Shown: piece after piece, positions 50,711 to 56,059 of the stretch
Position numbering within the stretch: position 1 is the stretch's first letter
Layout: each line of letters starts with the position of its first letter
IMG/VR virus record: IMGVR_UViG_3300033146_004156
Location: 1-56,059 of that record
Strand: one strand, 5' to 3'
Source: a virus
Length of the DNA stretch: 56,059 nucleotides
Position numbers and translations under genes: made by a program
Notes under the pieces: model-generated
What the model was told of the DNA's origin: nothing
The model's database searches: none
What the model saw: only the letters and a program-made list of their open reading frames with translations

Positions 50711-50947
50711 TTAACCGTTTGAGTCTGTTTTACCAGCATAATATAATTCATACGGGTCTCCACCAGCAATAGTATTTGGATCAAGTGCACCAGCATTATC
50801 TGTACCTAAATTACCGTTACTAGTTTGTGCCGCATATCCACCTTCGCTATATTCTGTATTTACATCAGCTGAAGCTGTAGCTCTATCTGATTTAGTTTCG
50901 GCCTCATGTAATGTTTTTACTACATCTATTTGTGCTGTTGCTGCCAT
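50711..50947 (-). CDS. Probable head-associated protein with MAxTxQ tag
   Basis: Protein of 78 residues. It starts MAATAQIDVVKTLHEAET, the tag also seen in 50030-50440 and 48337-48438, and ends 'IAGGDPYELYYAGKTDSNG' with the shared DPYEL. The middle is Gly/Ala/Asn/Thr-rich without Cys. Its small size and repeat of the tag hint at a capsid- or tail-surface component. Late promoter at 50975-50982. Family not recognised. Confidence 0.6.
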   Translation of the reverse strand: MAATAQIDVVKTLHEAETKSDRATASADVNTEYSEGGYAAQTSNGNLGTDNAGALDPNTIAGGDPYELYYAGKTDSNG

Positions 50948-50974
50948 TTTAAATTCCTTAGTTTTTATTTACTT

Positions 50975-50982
50975 TATTTATA
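50975..50982 (-). promoter_or_regulatory. Late promoter (TATAAATA)
   Basis: Exact octamer on the minus strand, 27 bases ahead of the start at 50947. It sits in a short inverted repeat ACTTT...AAAGT. Confidence 0.65.
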
Positions 50983-50993
50983 AAAGTAAATTA

Positions 50994-51404
50994 TTAAGAA
51001 TTTAAAGCTCTTAACCTTGCAAGTTCTTTACGACCACCAGCAACATCAAATGGATTTTTAGGGTCTAATTTAGAACCTTTTTCAAATCCAGGTAATTCTA
51101 AAATAGGAACATCATTAATTGGTGTTTCAGTATCTAATTCTAATTCTTGTGAAGGCGTTTCATCATCGTCCACCAAATCTTCGGGTTCGTCAACGGTAGG
51201 AAGTACATTATCGTCTTCAGTTTCAACAGGTTCTTGAATTTCATCTAGTACCCCTTCGTCTTCAGCACTTCCTGTAGCTTCATCCAATTCGTCGATAAGA
51301 ATATCTCCAGCATCGAAAGCTTCTCCGACAACTTCTTCTGAAGTTTCAACTTGCGTTTCAAGTTCAGGTTCTTCATTTTCTACCTTTTTCTTATGTTTAG
51401 CCAT
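50994..51404 (-). CDS. Very acidic unstructured protein
   Basis: Protein of 136 residues. After a basic start (MAKHKKKVENEE) residues 10-95 are rich in Asp and Glu with Pro/Thr, and the last 40 residues are 'ILELPGFEKGSKLDPKNPFD' and 'VAGGRKELARLRALNS'. Strongly acidic prohead-type proteins are known among head core and packaging genes of T4-like phages; position next to terminase fits. Its TATAAT promoter has unusual upstream repeats (51437-51469). Function not established. Confidence 0.6.
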   Translation of the reverse strand: MAKHKKKVENEEPELETQVETSEEVVGEAFDAGDILIDELDEATGSAEDEGVLDEIQEPVETEDDNVLPTVDEPEDLVDDDETPSQELELDTETPINDVPILELPGFEKGSKLDPKNPFDVAGGRKELARLRALNS

Positions 51405-51420
51405 TTAAGCTCCTTTATAT

Positions 51421-51480
51421 ATTATACTTCTTTAACATTAAACTAATATTAAACTAATATTAAACTAATATTAAATTATT
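51421..51480 (-). promoter_or_regulatory. TATAAT promoter with phased 11-base A+T repeats upstream
   Basis: TATAAT at 51421-51426 (minus). Upstream, ATTAAACTAAT is repeated three times at exact 11-base spacing (51437-51469) plus a partial fourth. A period of one helical turn suggests intrinsic bending or an UP-element-like contact with polymerase. Confidence 0.5.
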
Positions 51481-51485
51481 AAATT

Positions 51486-52295
51486 TTACTTTATACCTAG
51501 TTTTTTCTCGTAATATTCAATAGCATCAGAAGCTCTTTCGGCTAAAACATCAACCGAAGGTTTAACTTTAACATCATACGTACTCTTTAATAAACGTTGA
51601 TGTAATGGACTTGAAGCCCTATATGCGTCTCTTGACATTAAAGCATCTACAATTTCAAAATCATATCCGATAATTTCATTATATGCTTGGGTTTCTTTAT
51701 AACGCATAGCTATAATTTCTTTTTTATATTTAGTAATAACTTTCTTAGCTATATCAAAATAATCTATAATTAATTTTTGTCTTTCTTTACCATTAATGTA
51801 ATCAAAGCTATCCATTATTTCATAACGAGATTCGTTAAATAAAGGGTATTTCTTAGTCATTAATTTTCTCATATCTGTAGATATTTTAGTAAACAATACA
51901 GCTATATCATGGTCTAAAATTTGGTTTTGTTTAACCCAACGTCTACCATGAGAATCTGGAACAGTCCAAATATCTTCATTAGCATCAATAGAAAATCTGC
52001 CTTTTAATACAAATGTTAGCGGCATATCGGCATTATCAATATCCATTGCTCCACTAGAAAATATTTCATTATTATTCCATTTAGTGAAACAAGATACACC
52101 TTTTTTAGTGCCTTGTAATTTTTTAAGTCTTTCAATATTTGTATATACAGTTGTGTGTAAGTAAATGGCTTCAGGATTGTTAAAAACATCTTCAAACATT
52201 TTAGGAGACAAAGGTAAATCGAAATTTATAATATTCTCTATAATTTTTTTTGAACTATCGTTTTTCTCTGTTATAAATTCGCTTTTAAATGTCAT
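51486..52295 (-). CDS. Unknown protein with capsid-targeting-like N-terminus
   Basis: Protein of 269 residues. It begins MTFKSEFITEKN, like the capsid-targeting sequence of T4 internal head proteins (MKTYQEFIAE), with I-T-E matching the gp21 protease cleavage rule (L/I-x-E). The body has 'YLHTTVYTNIERLKKLQGTK', 'VSCFTKWNN', 'MPLTFVLKGRFSIDA' and 'DSHGRRWVKQN'. The spacing His-Thr...Ser/Thr strand...suggests a compact enzyme-like fold (ADP-ribosyltransferase-like is a speculative option). It follows terminase and has a late promoter, so is probably a virion protein, maybe ejected. Confidence 0.6.
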   Translation of the reverse strand: MTFKSEFITEKNDSSKKIIENIINFDLPLSPKMFEDVFNNPEAIYLHTTVYTNIERLKKLQGTKKGVSCFTKWNNNEIFSSGAMDIDNADMPLTFVLKGRFSIDANEDIWTVPDSHGRRWVKQNQILDHDIAVLFTKISTDMRKLMTKKYPLFNESRYEIMDSFDYINGKERQKLIIDYFDIAKKVITKYKKEIIAMRYKETQAYNEIIGYDFEIVDALMSRDAYRASSPLHQRLLKSTYDVKVKPSVDVLAERASDAIEYYEKKLGIK

Positions 52296-52310
52296 TGTAT
52301 TCCTTTTTCT

Positions 52311-52318
52311 TATTTATA
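52311..52318 (-). promoter_or_regulatory. Late promoter (TATAAATA)
   Basis: Exact octamer on the minus strand 15 bases before ATG 52295, just after the terminase stop. Confidence 0.7.
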
Positions 52319-52322
52319 TAAA

Positions 52323-54218
52323 TTAGCTGTATTGACTCATATTATTTAGTTCTCTTAATGATGTGAATTTTTCATCTTCATCAAATGTATTATTAATTTT
52401 ATCCATCATAGCTTCTCTTGAATTTTCATATTCAGAGTTTCCATCACTGAATCCACCAACATCAAGTAACGAATAATAATCAGCTGTTTCAACACCCTCA
52501 TCGTCTTCAATATCGATTCTTAGGGCTTTAAGAAAAAGGTGGTGGTCGTCCATAACTTTTATATGTGTAAATGGTGCAAGTGAAATTGCCAATGACATAA
52601 CCATATCATCTTTTGAACCATCACTTGCCACATATTTACCATTTTCATTTAGTTCAAAAGTTAATAATTCTTCTATTGTAACTTTATCATTAATAATTAA
52701 TTTACCTTCTTCTATAAAAGCTTTCATTAAACTTAAAATTAATGGACGTGTTTTTTGTGTTGTTCTAAACCCATGCCTTTTACTATACCCTTTATTATTG
52801 GTATCTCTTTCTCTAAACAAATTAGGATATTCATATGTATACCATAGTGTATCAACTATCGATGTACCAATACCATCATTAACTTCAACTGTTATAAATG
52901 CTTCATTATAATAATTACCAAGTTCTGATAAATGCTCGCCCATTATCATGTAATCTACTTGTAAAGCCCCGGTGGCAACTTGTACAAATGGAAATTTTGT
53001 TATATCCATTACTTGAATACCAAAATTATCTATTCCATCACCTGATGGGTCAACACCAATTGCATAATTATGCCCTTGTTTTACTTCTTCATAAATATTA
53101 ATTTTATGAAATATCTCAGGTATATTAAGTTTCTTTGAAGTTGTTAAATTCTTTAATACCTCGCCATCGATTAATGTTGTACTTGAACCTAAAAATAAAT
53201 TTTCTTCTGTGCTTTTAAAGAATTTTTCGCCATATTTTTTAACAGTAATAGCACGATATTCTTCGGGAGTAAGTAATATGCCATCTTTATTATATCTAGG
53301 TACCTCTTTCCAACTATTTTCTACTAAATTATACCCATTGGTCCCGGCTTTCGCACCTGTTACCAAATGTGCCCAAAAATTTAAACCTTTAGCCGTACTA
53401 GTCATTATTACTTGTTTAGTTATTAAAGATGCCATGGTAGGAAATACTGAATCCTGAAAAGCATCCCATTCTTTTTTATTATAATAAGCGACCTCATCTA
53501 AATATAAAAGAGATATACTAAAACCACGAAATGCATCACCGTGAGGGCGAGATGTCATTATACGTGTGCCATTTTCGAACTCAATACTTCTAGTGTTCCA
53601 TGAGTCCATATTTGGAGCCAACCATATAGGTAATTCTACTAATATTTTTTTAATTTTATCAAGAACTTCTGCAGCAGTGCTTTCCCTATTTCCAACTATT
53701 CCAGTATTAAATGGGTCTTTTCTAGACATACTATTCCATAAAATATAGTTTGCGCTCCCCACTGTTTTTCCTGACTGACGCGAAAAACTTACACATAAAT
53801 CTTGCCCCGTTAAAAAAGCATCATCTAATTTTAATTGATAATCTCGGGGTTCACCACGTTGAACACCATTTCTTGTTAGAATAAAAGAATATAATCGTTT
53901 AAAATATCTATAATCATTATATACTTTTTCAATTTCTATCTCGTGTAAAATATTTAAATCTAATTCAGTGCCTATCGAACGCAGTGTACCAATTCCATTA
54001 TAACTTATTCTTTTGTTATATTTATCATGATAATAACCACTTTTTTTCTTAAATGAAAGTAATTTTAACAATCCGTCGTGCTCGGCAAAAGTCCAGTCTT
54101 TGGTATTTTTCACAAATTTAAGAAAAGTAATACTCTCTAATAATTCTGGTAATATTTGTTGTATGGTTTCATCATCCATTTTAGCAATATTATGGAGTAG
54201 TTTTTTAAATTTATTCAT
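52323..54218 (-). CDS. 17: Terminase large subunit gp17
   Basis: Protein of 631 residues starting at 54218 (MNKFKKLL..., AGGATTAT upstream); the longer frame to 54245 runs deeper into the upstream gene. T4-type terminase motifs: Walker A SRQSGKT at about 146-152, Walker B LLYLDEVAY at about 237-245 with the catalytic Glu, motif III MTSTAKG at about 272-278, nuclease residues in AIGVDPSGDG (about 386-395), VEVNDGIG and DGSKDDMVMSLAIS. It is the motor and headful nuclease that pumps DNA into the prohead. Overlaps the homing endonuclease stop by 8 bases. Confidence 0.97.
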   Translation of the reverse strand: MNKFKKLLHNIAKMDDETIQQILPELLESITFLKFVKNTKDWTFAEHDGLLKLLSFKKKSGYYHDKYNKRISYNGIGTLRSIGTELDLNILHEIEIEKVYNDYRYFKRLYSFILTRNGVQRGEPRDYQLKLDDAFLTGQDLCVSFSRQSGKTVGSANYILWNSMSRKDPFNTGIVGNRESTAAEVLDKIKKILVELPIWLAPNMDSWNTRSIEFENGTRIMTSRPHGDAFRGFSISLLYLDEVAYYNKKEWDAFQDSVFPTMASLITKQVIMTSTAKGLNFWAHLVTGAKAGTNGYNLVENSWKEVPRYNKDGILLTPEEYRAITVKKYGEKFFKSTEENLFLGSSTTLIDGEVLKNLTTSKKLNIPEIFHKINIYEEVKQGHNYAIGVDPSGDGIDNFGIQVMDITKFPFVQVATGALQVDYMIMGEHLSELGNYYNEAFITVEVNDGIGTSIVDTLWYTYEYPNLFRERDTNNKGYSKRHGFRTTQKTRPLILSLMKAFIEEGKLIINDKVTIEELLTFELNENGKYVASDGSKDDMVMSLAISLAPFTHIKVMDDHHLFLKALRIDIEDDEGVETADYYSLLDVGGFSDGNSEYENSREAMMDKINNTFDEDEKFTSLRELNNMSQYS

Positions 54219-54885
54219 TAATAATCCTAGCATACCAATTAACAAATTTTATATTGCCATTATTTTCTAATTGTATTTTATTACACTTTAATTTTGGTAC
54301 ATCATATATTTTAATACTATGTTTATATGATTTAATTATTCGATGATATGGTAAACTATTTTCTTTACATATTAATATTAAATTGCCATGTGATTTATAT
54401 TTTAATTCGCCATTATTATCATAAATAAATATTTTTAATGCTCTGGGATTTTTATTACCGCTCACATCTGGGGCTGTATCTTTATTTTTTTGTATTCTTT
54501 CTTCTGAATGTTTTTTACCAGTCAATGCCAATGATATATTATTTTTATGCTTTTCAGATAAATTTAAGCCTTTGTTTGAATAATAAAACCCTTTAGAAGT
54601 CTGATTGGACTTATTTAAAAATACAGGGTTATTTCTAACATTTAGCCTATTATGATATTTGGCTTCAAATATATTAGCATATTGTCTATCATTTAAATTT
54701 TGGTATATTATTTTATAATTATAATCTTTGGGATTGTTTTTTTGGTCTTGAATAAAAAGTTTATTTGAAGAAGAAGAAAAATAATTAGTGCCAATATCAC
54801 CAAGTGGTGAAATTTTGCTACTTCTTGAACCTACATAGTAAAATTTTGTTTTCTTGTTTGTTATTCTATATACATAATGAAACAT
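54211..54885 (-). CDS. GIY-YIG homing endonuclease (Seg-like) with NUMOD3
   Basis: Protein of 224 residues. Residues 4-20 have a GIY-YIG variant 'YVYRITNKKTKFYYVGSRSS' (Y-V-Y ... Y-V-G), with conserved Arg/Ser after it and a catalytic Glu candidate in 'FEAKYHNRL'. Residues 100-140 hold the NUMOD3 DNA-binding helix 'GLNLSEKHKNNISLALTGKK' with 'HSEERI'. Freestanding endonucleases of this type (Seg) spread by cutting a phage locus. It sits immediately upstream of terminase in the same operon, with a promoter and a structured leader of its own. Looks intact. Confidence 0.85.
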   Translation of the reverse strand: MFHYVYRITNKKTKFYYVGSRSSKISPLGDIGTNYFSSSSNKLFIQDQKNNPKDYNYKIIYQNLNDRQYANIFEAKYHNRLNVRNNPVFLNKSNQTSKGFYYSNKGLNLSEKHKNNISLALTGKKHSEERIQKNKDTAPDVSGNKNPRALKIFIYDNNGELKYKSHGNLILICKENSLPYHRIIKSYKHSIKIYDVPKLKCNKIQLENNGNIKFVNWYARIINE

Positions 54886-54904
54886 TATATATCCTTATAA
54901 ATTG

Positions 54905-54988
54905 AATTATAAGAGGAGTTTCCAGACCCAAATTAATTATGTAGAAGGAGTCTGGAAAAGCTTCTACATAATTAAGTCTCTTATAATT
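54905..54988. repeat. Three interlocked perfect inverted repeats (possible RNA switch)
   Basis: Order A-B-C-B'-C'-A'. A/A' 11 pairs (54905-54915 / 54978-54988), B/B' 9 pairs (TTTCCAGAC 54919-54927 / GTCTGGAAA 54950-54958), C/C' 15 pairs (54933-54947 / 54961-54975). Linkers are only 2-5 bases. B and C cross each other, so both cannot fully form at once in RNA with these short links: it is a bistable or pseudoknot-like element, enclosed by A. It forms most of the gap 54886-55022, the leader of the GIY-YIG gene. Confidence 0.85.
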
Positions 54989-54996
54989 TATTTATA
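54989..54996 (-). promoter_or_regulatory. Late promoter (TATAAATA) for the homing endonuclease
   Basis: Exact octamer on the minus strand directly abutting the inverted-repeat element. A transcript from here would start inside arm A', so only read-through transcripts would carry the full structure. Confidence 0.65.
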
Positions 54997-55028
54997 TTTT
55001 AGGATTTTAGGATTTTAGGATTTTAGGA
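54997..55028. repeat. Four tandem 8-base repeats (TTTTAGGA)
   Basis: TTTTAGGA occurs four times without mismatch. On the minus strand (TCCTAAAA) the first unit includes the stop codon of the gene at 55023. Confidence 0.9.
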
Positions 55029-55205
55029 TTTAAACCCGTCACCCGCAGTTTTTAACCCATACGATGTATAAACTCTCGACATTTCATGTTGACAAACTTC
55101 GCAGAATTCTTCTCTTGAAGATTCCATCATTGGTTTACTAACAGTAACCTCTTTATTACACTCATCGCATTCACCTTGAACACATTTATATACGTATATT
55201 GCCAT
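55023..55205 (-). CDS. FmdB-like zinc-ribbon protein
   Basis: Protein of 60 residues. It starts with a Tyr-rich strand 'MAIYVYKCVQGECDECNKEV' and carries two Cys pairs, CDEC (residues 13-16) and CEVC (residues 35-38), the layout of small FmdB-type zinc ribbons. It ends 'YGLKTAGDGFKS', a form common to such phage proteins. Possible transcription or DNA-end accessory role; not known. Translation is TAATG-coupled to the 16-codon ORF upstream. Confidence 0.75.
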   Translation of the reverse strand: MAIYVYKCVQGECDECNKEVTVSKPMMESSREEFCEVCQHEMSRVYTSYGLKTAGDGFKS

Positions 55206-55255
55206 TATACTCCACCTTCTCCGTCTAATTTATTATCGTTATTTTCCCATTTCAT
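55205..55255 (-). CDS. 16-residue micro-ORF with strong ribosome-binding site
   Basis: ATG 55255 is preceded by TAGGAGGTAAAAAG, the best Shine-Dalgarno in the neighbourhood. It encodes MKWENNDNKLDGEGGV and its TAA overlaps the ATG of the zinc-ribbon gene (TAATG). It may be a leader peptide that couples translation, or a tiny protein. Only the signals speak for it. Confidence 0.45.
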   Translation of the reverse strand: MKWENNDNKLDGEGGV

Positions 55256-55281
55256 CTTTTTACCTCCTACAGTAATTGTTT

Positions 55282-56019
55282 TTAATCGTTCCAGTAACCT
55301 GAAGTTCTACCTTCGATTTCTGTTTTGTGTTTTTTTCCATCCCACTCAAAAGTAGCGATAGTAATTGGTGTGTCCATTGAAGCACCTTGATAAGAAGTCC
55401 AGCTTTTAGAAGATGTTTCTTCTTCTATCTCATAATGGAATTTATAAGTATCAGTAAAAATAATTGAATCTAAATCACCTTTTAAAGCAATCTGGATTGC
55501 CCAACCAATAGCTTTTGAAGATTCTGGAGCTGACTCTCTTGCTTCTTCTGCAAAATTATCTTTAACCATTTCAACGAATTTTTTAGATTTGTACATCTTT
55601 TTAATTTTGTCTTCATACTCTTCAATAAAAGCAGCAACATCATCTTTATTAAGGTTTTTATTCTTAGCAAGATATTTAGCATCATAAATGTCCATCTTAC
55701 GACCTTTTACAACTCTTGCAACAGCTCTACCGAAACTTCCAACATTGCCCATCTTTTTTGCTTGTGCAAGTGTAATTAGTTCAAATGTTTTCTGAGGTAC
55801 AGAAGCTCTTGCTAAAAGATTTTCATATTCATCCCAGTACATAGAACCTGGTCTAAGTCTACTACGAAGTTTTTTACCTTTTTCTTGGTCTTCAAGTTTC
55901 TTTTGAAAACCTTTAAGTTTTTTAATCTCTGAGTCTGTTAGAGGTTTATCAAGTGGTTTAAGTGCTGAACTTTTACCTCTTGGTCTTTTAACTGCTTCTG
56001 TAAACATTTCTTTAAACAT
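55282..56019 (-). CDS. Unknown protein with capsid-targeting-like N-terminus
   Basis: Protein of 245 residues. The start MFKEMFTEAVKRPRGKSS resembles the head-targeting tails of T4 internal proteins and of 52295 (F..xFxTE). Following are Lys/Arg-rich helices ('LTDSEIKKLKGFQKKLEDQE', 'KGKKLRSRLRPGSMYWDEYE') and an acidic C-terminal beta region ending 'EWDGKKHKTEIEGRTSGYWN'. Highly basic N-terminal half suits DNA contact in the head. Late promoter upstream at 56039-56046. No family recognised. Confidence 0.65.
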   Translation of the reverse strand: MFKEMFTEAVKRPRGKSSALKPLDKPLTDSEIKKLKGFQKKLEDQEKGKKLRSRLRPGSMYWDEYENLLARASVPQKTFELITLAQAKKMGNVGSFGRAVARVVKGRKMDIYDAKYLAKNKNLNKDDVAAFIEEYEDKIKKMYKSKKFVEMVKDNFAEEARESAPESSKAIGWAIQIALKGDLDSIIFTDTYKFHYEIEEETSSKSWTSYQGASMDTPITIATFEWDGKKHKTEIEGRTSGYWND

Positions 56020-56038
56020 ATTATTCCTTTTATTGTAT

Positions 56039-56046
56039 TATTTATA
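56039..56046 (-). promoter_or_regulatory. Late promoter (TATAAATA)
   Basis: Exact octamer on the minus strand 19 bases before ATG 56019. Confidence 0.7.
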
Positions 56047-56059
56047 TTATCTCTTATAC

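Noticed and set aside
51437-51469. Iteron-type replication origin
   Set aside because: Only three short AT-rich copies right next to a promoter, with no initiator gene nearby; promoter-related DNA is simpler.
54905-54988. Group I intron core in the GIY-YIG leader
   Set aside because: Too short (84 bases), no P7/G-binding site seen, and the flanking genes are intact without splicing.

Overview
The window is part of the genome of an AT-rich, T4-like contractile-tailed phage (a myovirus). The evidence is a near-complete set of T4-type tail and packaging genes: terminase gp17, neck gp14, tail completion gp15, sheath gp18, several gp19-type tube proteins, the tape measure, and baseplate gp48, gp53, gp27, gp5, gp25, gp6 and gp7. 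A T4-type late-transcription sigma factor (gp55) is also present, with many matching late promoters (TATAAATA). Gene packing is tight: TAATG and ATGA overlaps, few gaps above 200 bases, no tRNAs seen. The host cannot be read from the sequence. The low GC, the -35-poor TATAAT promoters and the long surface-binding fibre genes would fit an AT-rich, perhaps marine, bacterium, but this is inference.

Layout. Positions 1-2790 (minus strand) hold a partial zinc-ribbon protein, two related SH3-like small proteins, and an operon of gp55, endonuclease VII (gp49) and a possible gp33 coactivator. Positions 2881-6319 hold a tube-like protein (plus) and three tail-associated genes including an Asp-box beta-propeller (minus). 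Positions 6353-21160 (minus) are the baseplate and tail-assembly operon: tube-like protein, two gp26/gp51-type Cys-ribbon proteins, tape measure, gp48, gp53, gp27, gp5, gp25, gp6, gp7. Positions 21205-25496 (plus) hold three tandem gp19-like genes and the sheath. Positions 25513-28426 (minus) hold a freestanding homing-type endonuclease and small unknown genes.

Positions 28581-42988 (plus) run from gp15 into the most unusual part of the window. A YadA-head-like fibre protein is followed by eight consecutive genes whose products share an 'MSxEL' N-terminus and mostly carry LamG/concanavalin-A-like domains. By their N-termini the eight fall into the ordered series A-B-C-D-A'-B'-C'-D', a tandem duplication of a four-gene adhesin cassette with reshuffled C-terminal modules. 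After a minus-strand HD-domain gene and a P-loop protein split by a LAGLIDADG intein exactly in its Walker A motif (42978-45382), two more fibre genes follow (45464-47740), then a decayed gene and small ORFs. Positions 48387-56019 (minus) hold neck protein gp14, a set of small, probably head-associated proteins, terminase gp17, a GIY-YIG homing endonuclease with a striking interlocked inverted-repeat leader, a zinc-ribbon protein and a probable capsid-targeted protein.

How it works together (inference from T4): genes with TATAAT-type promoters (gp55/gp49/gp33 and small unknown genes) would be expressed first by host polymerase; gp55, with gp33, would then redirect polymerase to TATAAATA promoters in front of the structural genes. 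The structural genes build a T4-type tail whose host-contact surface is an unusually large set of LamG, YadA-like and propeller modules. Three independent homing-type elements (intein, zinc-ribbon/PD-(D/E)XK-like endonuclease, GIY-YIG endonuclease) sit in or beside essential late genes.
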